64,000 bases of DNA. Source: Clavaria fumosa (lineage: Eukaryota; Basidiomycota; Agaricomycetes; Agaricales; Clavariaceae). The translations under genes were made by a program, and so were the position numbers. The DNA is taken from the NCBI GenBank assembly GCA_951802425.1, contig OX637801.1, forward strand, positions 3,286,001 to 3,350,000. Reading direction: 5' to 3'. The notes under the pieces were generated by a model. The model saw only the letters and a list, made by a program, of their open reading frames with translations. It did no database searches and was not told the origin of the DNA. Below, piece after piece: positions 10,427 to 19,700 of this stretch (its first letter is position 1; each line of letters begins with the position of its first letter).

Positions 10427-11602
10427 ATGCCTACTACACGTTCCGGTGCTTGACCTCCACCTCCTGTTGCCAACGATGTCGACATTCCAGAACCGGCCAA
10501 CAATACTCCGACTCCGAGTGTGTCCGGACCTCCGGACCACGACAAAGAGTCAGATCCCGTGGTCACTGACGACGACGATGAGCTAAATGAACCTCTGACA
10601 CCTCGAGCAGAGCGCGAACCAACTCCGGCACGCCTTCTTCAGCAAATTATCAATGCCAACAAGCGCCCGGATACGGTAAAACCACGCGACCCCAACACAT
10701 TCGATGGCTCGGATGCTAAGAAGTTGAAAAGCTTCTTGGTCCAATGCCAGTTAAACTTCCTTGATTGCCCAAGAGCGTTCAAGTCCGATTCTCATAAGGT
10801 ACACTATGTCCTTTCCTTTCTCCGAGGCTTCGCCTTGGAATGGTTCGAACCAATGATCCTGGATGGTGAAGACCATCCAGTTCTTTCGAACTATAAGATG
10901 TTCGTTGCTCAACTTACAGAGAACTTTGGTCCTTACGACGCGATCCGTGAGGCGGAGTTCGAACTCGAACGCCTCCGGATGCGTGAGGACCAGAAGTTGA
11001 CGGAATATACCATTTTGTTCAACAGATTCGCGTCCATTGTCCATTGGGACGAGTATGCGTTGCAGCGGCAGTTCTACAAAGGACTTGCTAGCCGCATCAA
11101 AGACGAACTGGCCCGCATTAACCGCGCAGACACGCTCCATGGACTCCGCAAGCAAGCCAGTGCGATCGATGGCCGTTATTGGGCTCGTCAGCAGGAGATC
11201 TCTCGGGACTCCATTAAAGCTCTGACACCTAACAACACCATAAAAAAGGAGACTTCAGATATTCCCAAGTCCCCGAGCACTTCCGGCGCTAATACCAAGT
11301 CCGAGAAACCCTCGGATAAGCGTCCGGTGAACTCCGGTTCGACTTCTGGGAACTCCGTTCCAAAGGTCGCTGAGGGCTCCGCTAACTCCGGTAGCTCCAG
11401 CGACACAAAGAAGGCCCATCTGGGTCAGGATGGAAAACTGACTCCAGAGGAATGCCAACGGCATTTCGATAATAATCTGTGCCTCTTCTGTGGAATAGCG
11501 GGCCACAAAGCCAACAAGTGTCGTAAGCGGACCTCGCAGGCCAGTGCCAGCGCTGCACGAATCACCTCCGAGGGAGATGACTCCGTGCCAAAAAAAGATT
11601 GA
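10427..11602 (+). pseudogene. gag: Gag of nested chromovirus, one early nonsense codon
   Basis: The frame opens at ATG 10427 (MPTTRSGA) and is interrupted at codon 9 by TGA 10451-10453. After that it is open to TGA 11600-11602. The body contains a retrotransposon Gag domain (about 10700-11130, with LNFLDCPRAFKSDSHKVHYV and EWFEP) and a serine/proline-rich linker. A CCHC zinc knuckle, CLFCGIAGHKANKC, follows at about 11479-11520 and binds RNA in capsid assembly. The stop could be CGA-to-TGA at a CpG. Translation from a later ATG (10520 is not ATG) would lose the N-terminus. The last sense codons overlap pol in the -1 frame. Confidence 0.85.
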
Positions 11603-14600
11603 GCAGCCCAGAGAGCATAGTACGACTCTCCGGCTGCTCCGACTCCGATCGTACGGAACCGATACTCGATACCCTTTCCTTTCATCATTCTCTTTCCCTT
11701 CTTGCCTCCTCTCCTTCTATTTCGTCTCCGTTCAAAGCTATGATAGACTCCGGCACTGAACTTTGTTTCATTGACACCAAATTTGCTTCTCGCTTCCGTC
11801 TTCCGAAAACTCCAGTGACCCCTCAGGAGGTCGTTTTTATTAACGGGACCATCTCCGTATGGGTTACCGAAGCGGTCTGGTTATCCATTTGGCTCTCCGC
11901 CATGGATCTGACCGACGTCTTGTGTGTAGTTACCGATCTTGATCCCTCTAGTGATGTGATCTTGGGAATGAATTGGCTGTTCCAAAACAACCCGCTGGTT
12001 GACTGGATTACTGGCCAGATAAAGCCCAGACCATCTACAAAAGAGGAGAAAACTCCGAAATCTGATCCAGAGGGTGCACCGGCCAGCACTCTCCACTCTG
12101 TCCCTCTGTCCACCTCTGTCCCTCTGTCTGTCTCCGCTCCGTGTGCTCCGGTTCAAATGTCATCTGCAGCGACTCCGAACCAGACCCGGACTCCGTCTCC
12201 ATCTCTGCCTCTGTCTCCGTCTTTGACCCAGTCTCTGACCTTTCTGTCTACTCCATCTCTCCAGGAGACACCCAAAGTTTCTTTTGTGAATGCTGCCGCA
12301 TTCGTCACGGCTTGTGGACTTCGCGGGTCCCAAGTCTTTGGCATGACGTTGTCGAGCGAGTCCGCGCGCACGGCCTCTGCTTCGTTCAACATCCCCGACA
12401 CCACCCCCCAGGACCTCCTCTCCGTTCCGGAGGAGTACAGGGACTTCCCAGATGTCTTCAGTAAAAAGAAGGCAGATACCCTTGCTCCGCATCGACTGTA
12501 TGATTTAAAGATCAACCTGCTGGATGGCCAATCCCCTCCGCCAGGTGCGGTCTACTCTCTGTCGCAGTCCGAACTCAGCGAACTCCGCGAGTTTTTGGAC
12601 AAGCACCTCCGCATCGGATTTATCCGTCCAAGCCGTTCTCCGCACGGAGCACCTGTGCTCTTTGTCTGGAAGAAGAACGGAACACTCCGATTATGCGTTG
12701 ATTTCCGTGGTCTCAATAAATTGACCAAAAAAGACCGTTATCCGCTCCCGCTGACTAAAGATCTTCTCGATGTTCCAGGAAAAGCCCGAATCTATACAAA
12801 ACTCGACCTCCGACACGCGTATCACCTGGTCCGTATCGCTGAGGGTGACGAATGGAAGACTGCATTCCGCACCCGATACGGATCCTTTGAATGGTGTGTG
12901 ATGCCTTTCGGGCTCACAAACGCGCCCGCCACATTCCAGCACTTTATGAACGACATATTCTCCGACCTTCTCGACACGTTCATGGTCGTCTACCTTGACG
13001 ACATCCTAATTTACTCCGAGGATCCGAAACAACATGTTGAGCACATCCGAGAGGTACTCCAAAGGCTCCGGGAGCACGGTCTCTTCCTGAACCCGGCTAA
13101 GTGTGAATTTCACACTGAAACCGTGCAGTATCTCAGATTTGTTTTATCTCCGTCTGGACTTTCTATGGACATGGCTAAAGTGAAAACTATACAGGATTGG
13201 CTGACTCCGCGGAAGGTCAAGGATGTCCAGTCCTTCCTCGGGTTCACCAATTTCTACCGCCGCTTCGTCCATGGCTATTCCGAGATCGTCGCTCCGATGA
13301 ACCGCTTGATGCATAAAAACATCGAGTGGCGGTGGTCCGACGATTGCCAGTCCACATTTGACTATCTAAAAACCGCGTTCTCCACAGCTCCAATCCTCTC
13401 GCACTTCATACCTGGAGCTCCGCTGATAGTCGAAATGGACGCCTCGGACTACGCTGTCGCCGCGATACTTTCTATGGTCGCCTCCGACGGTGAAGTCCAC
13501 CCTATCGCTTTTCATTCCCGCACCCTAGGCGTCTCCGAACTGAACTATGACACCCACGATAAGGAACTTCTTGCTATATTTGAGGCGTTTACCGCTTGGA
13601 GGCACTATCTTGAAGGTTCTGAAATTCCGGTCGACGTTGTTACCGACCACAAGAACCTAGAGTACTTCTCCACGGTCCGCCTGCTCACCCGGCGTCAAGC
13701 CAGGTGGTCGGAGTTCCTTTCCCAGTTCAATTTCGTGATCCGATTCTGCCCCGGGCGCCTCGGAATGAAACCCGATGCGTTGACTAGACGTTGGGACATC
13801 TATCCCAAAGAGGGGGATAGTGACTATGCCCGCGTCAATCCGCAAAACCTCCGGCCGATGTTCTCCAGCGAACAATTGATATCGTCTCTCCAAGCTTTGT
13901 CGCTTTACGTACCCGCACTCTGCGCATCATTTGTGATTGACAATCATCAACTCCGAGAGGACATCCGGTCTGGACTCTTGCTCGATCCTGTGATCGTCCC
14001 GATCCTAGAAGACCTCCGCTCAAACTCCGCGGACCCTAAGTGGTCCATGGACGACGACGGACTTCTCCGCAAGCACGGACGGATTTATGTACCGGACGTC
14101 AATGACCTCCGACTCCGCGCTTTATGCGCGAGACATGATAACCCGCTCGCCGGACATTTCAGTCAGACCAAGACTACGGCCTTGGTCTTCAGGGATTATA
14201 CCTGGCCAAAACTCCGAGGATTCGTATCGGACTTTTGCAAGTCTTGCACGACTTGTGGTAGGGCGAAAGCCCCTCGGCATAAGCCATATGGAACGCTCAA
14301 GCAGCTACCCATACCCGAGAAACTGTGGAATTCCATTTCAATGGATTTCATCAAGCAACTCCCTGAGAGCTCCGGTTTTACCGCAATATTGGTGGTTGTT
14401 GATAGGTTTACGAAGCAGGGAATCTTCATCCCGACGACCGACGAAGTGAACTCCGCGGAGTTGGCCCGTCTATTCGTATTCCACGTCTTCTCGAAACATG
14501 GAGTTCCGTCGCATGTCACCTCCAATCGCGGCTCTGAGTTCGTTTCCTGTTTTTTTCGCTCATTGGGTAAAGTCCTGGACATGACTTTACACTTCACCTC

Positions 14601-15420
14601 CGGATATCATCTGGAGGGCGACGGACAGATGGAGCGGACTAACCAGACGTTGGAACAATACCTCCGTTGTTACTGCAATTACCAGCAGGACAACTGGTCG
14701 CAGCTTCTACCCCTCGCCGAGTTTGCCTACAACAATGCCCCGAGCGCCACCACTGGGGTTTCTCTGTTCTTCGCGAACAAGGGTTATCATCCGAATATCT
14801 CGGTATTTCCCGAACGCGAAGTAACTTCGGTCCGTGCCCAAGAGCTCGCTGTAGACTTGGATCAGCTGCACCAAGAACTCCGTAACCAAATCGCCGAAGC
14901 GCAGAGTCGCTATCAGGGTCTGGCGGACAAACGTCGGACTCTGGCACCGGAGTTTAAGGTCGGAAACCGAGTATACGTAAAGGCGAAGTTTTTCCGTACG
15001 ACCAGACCCTCCAAAAAACTCTCCGACAAGTTCCTCGGACCTTTCAAAATCATCAGAGAGGCCGGTTCGCACTCCTTCGTACTCCGACTCCCCGAGGCCA
15101 TGCGAGCCGTCCACCCCGTCTTCCACATTTCCATGCTGGAGCCAGTCACTCCGAATACAATTCCGAATCGTACCATCACCCCGCCTCCTCCGGTAGAGAT
15201 TGATGGAGACTTAGAGCACAAAATCTCCGAAGTGCTCGACTCCAAGATCGACAAACGCCGCACCTGCAAACTCCTATACCTGGTGCGGTGGTCCGGATAC
15301 GAAGGAACCAATGAGGAAACATCCTGGCTTCCCGCTACAGAACTTGTCCACGCCTCCGAGGCCATTTCGGATTTCCACCAAGCTTATCCGAACAAGCCTG
15401 GACCTCTCAATACCCTCTAG
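11581..15420 (+). CDS. pol: Pol polyprotein of nested chromovirus (expressed by frameshift)
   Basis: The frame has no own ATG at its start, which fits expression as Gag-Pol. Counting from codon TTG 11599: retropepsin (FKAMIDSGTE, residue about 50; DVILGMNWL), RT (LRLCVDFRGLNKLTKKDRYP; YLDDILIYSED near residue 466), RNase H (VEMDASDYAVAAIL, near 614), integrase zinc finger H-H-C-C (about 845-890) and integrase core. A chromodomain follows (LLYLVRWSGYEGTNEETSW, about 1200-1267). The frame is open for 1273 codons. The integrase core reads TSNRGSEF, so the second catalytic Asp is Asn (AAT 14524-14526). The first Asp (SISMDF) and the Glu (GQMERTNQ) remain. Integration activity is therefore doubtful. 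Confidence 0.93.
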   Translation, partial: LRAKKRLSSPESIVRLSGCSDSDRTEPILDTLSFHHSLSLLASSPSISSPFKAMIDSGTELCFIDTKFASRFRLPKTPVTPQEVVFINGTISVWVTEAVWLSIWLSAMDLTDVLCVVTDLDPSSDVILGMNWLFQNNPLVDWITGQIKPRPSTKEEKTPKSDPEGAPASTLHSVPLSTSVPLSVSAPCAPVQMSSAATPNQTRTPSPSLPLSPSLTQSLTFLSTPSLQETPKVSFVNAAAFVTACGLRGSQVFGMTLSSESARTASASFNIPDTTPQDLLSVPEEYRDFPDVFSKKKADTLAPHRLYDLKINLLDGQSPPPGAVYSLSQSELSELREFLDKHLRIGFIRPSRSPHGAPVLFVWKKNGTLRLCVDFRGLNKLTKKDRYPLPLTKDLLDVPGKARIYTKLDLRHAYHLVRIAEGDEWKTAFRTRYGSFEWCVMPFGLTNAPATFQHFMNDIFSDLLDTFMVVYLDDILIYSEDPKQHVEHIREVLQRLREHGLFLNPAKCEFHTETVQYLRFVLSPSGLSMDMAKVKTIQDWLTPRKVKDVQSFLGFTNFYRRFVHGYSEIVAPMNRLMHKNIEWRWSDDCQSTFDYLKTAFSTAPILSHFIPGAPLIVEMDASDYAVAAILSMVASDGEVHPIAFHSRTLGVSELNYDTHDKELLAIFEAFTAWRHYLEGSEIPVDVVTDHKNLEYFSTVRLLTRRQARWSEFLSQFNFVIRFCPGRLGMKPDALTRRWDIYPKEGDSDYARVNPQNLRPMFSSEQLISSLQALSLYVPALCASFVIDNHQLREDIRSGLLLDPVIVPILEDLRSNSADPKWSMDDDGLLRKHGRIYVPDVNDLRLRALCARHDNPLAGHFSQTKTTALVFRDYTWPKLRGFVSDFCKSCTTCGRAKAPRHKPYGTLKQLPIPEKLWNSISMDFIKQLPESSGFTAILVVVDRFTKQGIFIPTTDEVNSAELARLFVFHVFSKHGVPSHVTSNRGSEFVSCFFRSLGKVLDMTLHFTSGYHLEGDGQMERTNQTLEQYLRCYCNYQQDNWSQLLPLAEFAYNNAPSATTGVSLFFANKGYHPNISVFPEREVTSVRAQELAVDLDQLHQELRNQIAEAQSRYQGLADKRRTLAPEFKVGNRVYVKAKFFRTTRPSKKLSDKFLGPFKIIREAGSHSFVLRLPEAMRAVHPVFHISMLEPVTPNTIPNRTITPPPPVEIDGDLEHKISEVLDSKIDKRRTCKLLYLVRWSGYEGTNEETSWLPATELVHASEAISDFHQAYPNKPGPLNTL
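11590..11639 (+). promoter_or_regulatory. Probable -1 frameshift signal joining gag and pol
   Basis: In the gag frame the last codons read CCA AAA AAA GAT TGA. A AAA AAA (11590-11596) is a classical X-XXY-YYZ slippery heptamer. Four bases later an 8-bp stem forms: GAGCAGCC (11601-11608) with GGCTGCTC (11632-11639). It is extended by GAGAG (11611-11615) pairing with CTCTC (11626-11630) around a 10-nt loop. The pol frame is open from 11581, immediately after a TGA, and is exactly -1 to gag. Frameshifting is inferred, not shown. Confidence 0.7.
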
Positions 15421-15431
15421 ACCTTTCCCCG

Positions 15432-15569
15432 TTCACTCCGATACCCCGAAATTTCTCTTATGCTTCTATTTATGTACATTTTCCATTCAATCCAATTCCG
15501 TCTCTTTTCTCCATTCACTCCAATACCCCGAAATCTCTCTTATGCTTCTACTTACGTACATTTTCTGTT
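15432..15569 (+). repeat. Partial tandem duplication (82-bp period) downstream of pol
   Basis: A segment beginning TTCACTCC and running through ATACCCCGAAAT..TCTCTTATGCTTCTA occurs at about 15432-15486 and again at about 15514-15569. The stretch 15421-15900 around it is pyrimidine-rich on the plus strand and then AT-rich (poly-A runs near 15840-15890). It has no ORF of note and may hold the 3' ends of pol and of the antisense gene. Confidence 0.6.
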
Positions 15570-15917
15570 CTATACTACTCCATCTCTCGCTTCTCTGTCT
15601 TCTCCAAAACAAAAAAAAATCCGTATTTCTGTCTCTCCGTCTCTCTCTCTGTTCCTGTCTCCGAAAACTCCGAAAACTCTAAAAAACCTCCTTTCTTCTT
15701 ATTCCTCTTCTCTGTAAACTCCGAACCTTTGATTTTTTCTCCCAAGTCCGACTCCGAACCTCTCTTCGTCTTCTCCGTGTTGTCTTACTTTATTTTCCTT
15801 TCACTCCGCTTACTTTTCACTCGAGTTCAAAGATAAAAAACTAAAATTTTATAAAAAAAGAAAACAAAAAAAAAGAAAAAAGAAACAATAAATACAAGTA
15901 TATAAATTTTTTATTTT

Positions 15918-16925
15918 TTAGGTGGAGGGGGGCGAGCCGGGCGACGCCTGCAAAATTCCTTCGGGCTCCTTAAGCCCAGACTCCGCTCCCACTTCTCCTG
16001 CCTCCACCTCCGCCTCCGCCTCTTCCTCCGCTTCTTTCTCCGACCCCACCTCCTTCGCCTTTCCCTTCTCCTTCTCCTTCCCCGTCACCTCCACCACCAT
16101 GTCCTCCGCCTCCACTTCCTCCGCCTCCGCCCTCAGAACCTCTGCCTTCTCCTTCCTCACCTCCTCTGCTGCCTCCGCCTTCTCTGCCACCTCCATCCTC
16201 TTCCCCCACTTCTCCAAAATCCCACGGAGAATCTTCCGATCCTCCGCCGCGGCCTTCCGCTCCGCTGCAGCCTCCGCCCTCCACTCCTCCATCACAAACA
16301 CCCCCCTCAGGACCACGCTATGCGTGGCCTGCATCAAATTTTTAACCTCCTCCTCCATCCGCCAACCCCGCGGCACCCACATCTCCGCCCTATCCTCCTC
16401 CGACTCCGTGGACCGCTTGGTCCATGTCCCCTTCGCCTTTTTCCGCTCCGGCCTCTCCGCCTCTCCTCCTCTGCACTTCTGCTTCGCCCCCGCACAGGCG
16501 TTGCAGGCCGTCCCCTGCCCCCCACTCGGCCACACACAGGCCACCCCCAACCTATGGCATCGTGCACACTCCGCACGATCCGCCTCCGTCTCCGGTGTCG
16601 GAGACCGCTTCCTCCCCACCCCTTGCTCCCGCGCCACCTCCGCCGCCCTCCGCTTCACCTCCACCGCCTTCGCCCTCTCCAGCTCCTCCCGCCACACCCT
16701 ATCCGCTGCCTCCCTCGCTTTCCGCTCCTCCTCCTCCCGCCTCCGTCGCTCCTCCTCCTCCCTCGCCCTTTTCTCCCTCAACGCATTAATTTTCTTCGTG
16801 AGGGCAGCGATCTCAGGGTCCTCGTCCACCACGCGAGGTTGCGTGGGGGCAGCGACGACAGGTCGTGGGCGAGGGCGGGAGGGGCGACTGGGCCCGGCTC
16901 CGGGCGTCAATTGCATGTTGGACAT
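15918..16925 (-). CDS. Antisense Zn2Cys6-like zinc-cluster protein inside the retrotransposon
   Basis: An intact 335-aa ORF lies on the minus strand between pol and the 3' LTR of the nested plus-strand element. After MSNMQLTPGAGPSRPSRPRP comes a long charged coiled coil (about residues 35-105). Then six cysteines follow (about residues 119-150) in the order C-x2-C-x6-C-x10-C-x2-C-x6-C, the spacing of fungal Zn2Cys6 binuclear clusters. A Glu/Ala/Lys-rich helical tail follows (about 205-335). Host Zn2Cys6 proteins are DNA-binding transcription factors; DNA binding here is inferred from spacing only. It would be transcribed toward pol, from a promoter in or next to the 3' LTR. A plus-strand ORF of similar length in the same place is its GC-rich shadow. 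Confidence 0.75.
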   Translation of the reverse strand: MSNMQLTPGAGPSRPSRPRPRPVVAAPTQPRVVDEDPEIAALTKKINALREKRAREEEERRRREEEERKAREAADRVWREELERAKAVEVKRRAAEVAREQGVGRKRSPTPETEADRAECARCHRLGVACVWPSGGQGTACNACAGAKQKCRGGEAERPERKKAKGTWTKRSTESEEDRAEMWVPRGWRMEEEVKNLMQATHSVVLRGVFVMEEWRAEAAAERKAAAEDRKILRGILEKWGKRMEVAEKAEAAEEVRKEKAEVLRAEAEEVEAEDMVVEVTGKEKEKGKAKEVGSEKEAEEEAEAEVEAGEVGAESGLKEPEGILQASPGSPPST

Positions 16926-17093
16926 GATAAGTTTTTTTGAAAGGAATTGCCCGTGTTAGGGGCGAGTGGTGGGAGTGATGAGTTAAGGAAGAGAAAAGCG
17001 GAGTGCGACGCACACAATCATTTTAACCCCCCAAAAAAAATTCGGACTCCGATCGAAGCGCCGCGAAACTCCAGTGCTAACTTGATATGGGAG

Positions 17094-17109
17094 CCACGTG
17101 TTCACGTGG
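17094..17109. promoter_or_regulatory. Inverted E-box pair upstream of the antisense ORF
   Basis: CCACGTG and CACGTGG face each other with a 2-nt spacer, giving two CACGTG E-boxes. They are about 170 bp upstream of the antisense ATG (16925) and about 46 bp outside the 3' LTR. CACGTG is the usual target of bHLH factors. The function is inferred from position only. Confidence 0.35.
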
Positions 17110-17139
17110 ACTTTGGCCACAGGGTCTCAGGGGTTCGAC

Positions 17140-17155
17140 CCTAAGAGGGGGATAC
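17140..17155 (+). other. Polypurine tract of nested chromovirus
   Basis: CTAAGAGGGGGATAC directly precedes the TGTTAC start of the 3' LTR, the usual priming site for plus-strand synthesis. Confidence 0.65.
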
Positions 17156-17880
17156 TGTTACAACCCCATCCACTTGCATAAGCACTATCCCCGCCCCGGA
17201 CTCCGAGCTCCGTACCAACTCCGATCCGCTCCGCCGTAACTCCGTACGCCCCGCTCTGCATCTTCATCGGACTTTACTCCGCCGACCTTCGGACCATTCA
17301 GACTTCGTTCTAGAACCTTCTCCCTCCATCCCCTCATTCTGTTTACTATTGAGAAGATACCCTTGACCCATGGGAGTCGCTTTTGTTGTTGTTTCTTTGT
17401 TCCAAGAAAATTGCACAGGCACAAGTGGTGAAACTCTCCTAGTAATTTGATAAGTACATTGTTTCACATTACTCCTATACTCTGTCCTTGCAGTATAAGT
17501 TTCCACCTGTATCTCCCTGCTCCTCAGTTCGAATATTAACGTCTCTTGATCCTAAAAACATCTCTGAGCTTTCGTCCTCATCGTCCTCGACGTTCTCCAC
17601 ATCATCTGATCAACTCCGACCAACTCCGACGGACTCCGATCAACTTCGGAGTTTTGACTTGTGTTCTGATCCTCCCTTAGGTATTGTTCTTGTTTGATAA
17701 ATAGGGACACGTATATACGCGGTGGCACAACACATACGTTGAGGCCGCAGTCCCATAAGTCTCTCTTCCTCGTGTTTACTTCTCCGTTTCTCCAATATCG
17801 GACTCTGACCGGACTCCGATAGAATATCTCTGCTCTGCTCCGCTAACCCCTTCGCCGCTAACCTTGTTAAGACCCTGACA
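17156..17880 (+). repeat. 3' LTR of nested chromovirus
   Basis: It is the same length (725 bp) as the 5' LTR. By hand alignment 24 bases differ, 23 of them transitions and 19 of those at CpG dinucleotides. The AGTTCGAATAT at 17526-17536 matches the primer site perfectly. Confidence 0.93.
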
Positions 17881-17885
17881 GGCAG

Positions 17886-19259
17886 TGGAATTCCAGTTGG
17901 ACTTGAAGGCGAAAGACTCAAAGCATATAATATGGTTTGAGAACCACTCGTTTTTGCCCATCTGCAACATATGGAGATTCTGGTTGGCTTCAATCTGAGT
18001 GTTCACTACTCCAAACATTCCTCCAAACTTGTGGATGAATCCTTCCCAGGAGTGTAGGGCCGGATGTTCAGCATTGAATTGAAGGAGGGAGGTGTAGTGG
18101 CTCTGTGCGGTGTCCGTGAGGTATGAGGCTGCGAAAGTGACCTTCTCATGATCCCCTTGAAAGGTTATGGGTAAAGTCATAAGGCATTCCATGACGAAAG
18201 GCTTCCACTTGCGTCAGTCGCAACCATTGAACAGTTCGGGATGCCTGGTGTTGAGCTTCGATTTTCGAGCAAAGGCATCTCAAGCCGATGGTCCTTCGGA
18301 AGGAGGGGCCTGGTAATAGTAATGGTGGTGGTGGGTACCAGGTGCCTCATCTCAAAGTGCAGTGGTGAGGTGTGGAGGCATCGGGGGGACCAGAGGGACT
18401 TGCGGAGCTTCAACCTGAGATGGGGGACGAGAAGCTGGTCACGTCTCCATCGGGGGTACTGGTCGCACTTCCGGTTGAGGAATACAGAAGGGTTCGACTG
18501 GTATTTCGAGGCAGGAGGCAGGTTGAAGTGTTGCTTCAGTCCCTATAGGGTCGCGAGGGAGTGCCCTGCTCGGAGTAGTAGCTGGCTGCATCCAAGTGGG
18601 CCAGCTGCTATGAGGGGCGGTGTACCTAGGGATCCTGGAGATAATGGTGGGTCACTCGTCGGGCACGGTAGGATTCACAAAGTTCTGAAGAGATTGTGCC
18701 ATGACCTGGAAAAGCGGGGCCATATCCTGGAGTCCTCCGGCAGGTTGAACCTGTCTCGGAGGTCACAAGGGGGTATCCAGATCAGGAGGAGTGGGAACTC
18801 CATGGTTGGTCATCCCTGGACACTGTCGCTGACTCTTGTACAATCGGTTCTGTGGATTAGCATGGAATCCATCCATCAATTGTATCAAAGCTTTGTAGAG
18901 ATTCGTCATTTCGATGAGGTAGGCTAGTTCCTCATCGAGAGTTCTCGTTTCATACTGGCGGCGAGTATTGTTAAGGATTTGGTAGGTGCAGTGGCGGGGA
19001 TGGTTGAAGCACAGGTAGCCGAGCTGTTCTACAAGGGACTCGGCTTCTTCATGTGGGGACGAAGCTTGACTGGCTGTAATTTGGGCGGGTTCTTTGGGTT
19101 GCAATTGAATGACAGATGCCAGTCATTCCTGAATGGTAGTAGGCAGCTCGCGAGTAGTCTCCAAGACCATTGGAGTAATCATGCAGCTGCCTGTGTGAGT
19201 TTGAAAGTGATGAGTGACTGGTTGGGGAGGAGTGTGACTGGTAGACATAATAAGGTGTT
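17886..19259 (-). pseudogene. Gag N-terminus of the old minus-strand Ty3 element
   Basis: On the minus strand a gag frame begins near 19259 (MSTSHTPPQPVTHHFQT). It runs with one early stop (after LPTTIQE) and frame breaks through CNFNHPRHCTYQILNN-type sequence. It reaches the Gag domain MTLPITFQGDHEKVTFAAS..LHSWEGFIHKF (18180-17886). The frame stops at the 3' edge of the nested element and is resumed at 9656, so the two blocks are one interrupted gene. Confidence 0.7.
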
Positions 19260-19409
19260 ATCTGGGTGTTGAATGGTGGGGCGAGGGGGAGACTTGATAT
19301 TATGTTAGGGCCTGTCCCATCTTGTAAGTAATGCTGAAAGTCGACTTGTTGGTGACTGATCCTGGAAACTCACTAAGACCAGTCAACTGTTGAGCACAGT
19401 CGAGAATGC

Positions 19410-19700
19410 TCAGTCCCAGAAGGTCGTGAAGATATCCAAAAGGTGTGAGAATGGAAATAGACAAATAGGGAGAAGGGAGATGTTGCTGGAAAGGTCATGA
19501 AGTCGGTAGATGAAGTGTAAATGGGGAGAAAGACAAGTTGGGAGAGAAGAGATGGCACTGAGAAGGTCGTGAGGTCGACCAACAGAGCATAAGAAGACAA
19601 ATAGATGAGGTAAGAGAAATGGATAACACTGAGAAGGTCACAAAGTCAACCAATGAAGCATAAAGAAAGAGATAGACGAGGAGGGAGAAATAAACAATGT
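19410..19700. repeat. Four degenerate 71-73-bp tandem repeats
   Basis: Units start with (G)AAGGTC(R)YGAAGTC and end with a GATGGCACTGA-like stretch; two adjacent copies measure 73 and 71 bp. They lie just upstream of the old element's gag and probably belong to its leader or 5' LTR. Confidence 0.5.

Larger units (their letters stand above)
9662..17880 (+). mobile_element. Complete nested Ty3/gypsy chromovirus (8219 bp)
   Basis: Two 725-bp LTRs in direct orientation bound the element. A 5-bp target duplication GGCAG is present at 9657-9661 and 17881-17885, and removing one copy restores the gag of the older minus-strand element. Contents in order: 5' LTR, primer site, gag, pol (protease, RT, RNase H, integrase, chromodomain), a non-coding stretch, an antisense Zn2Cys6 ORF, polypurine tract, 3' LTR. 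The element has an early gag stop and an Asp-to-Asn change in the integrase, so it is probably not autonomous now. The LTRs differ at 24 of 725 positions by hand count. Confidence 0.93.

Noticed and set aside
15922..16959. 345-aa plus-strand ORF overlapping the antisense Zn2Cys6 ORF
   Set aside because: Ser/Ala-rich mirror of the Glu/Ala/Lys/Arg-rich minus-strand protein. The cysteine spacing makes sense only on the minus strand.
17131..17145. GGGGTTCGACCCTAAG, resembling a tRNA T-arm
   Set aside because: No acceptor, D or anticodon arms around it. It is part of the polypurine-tract region of the retroelement.
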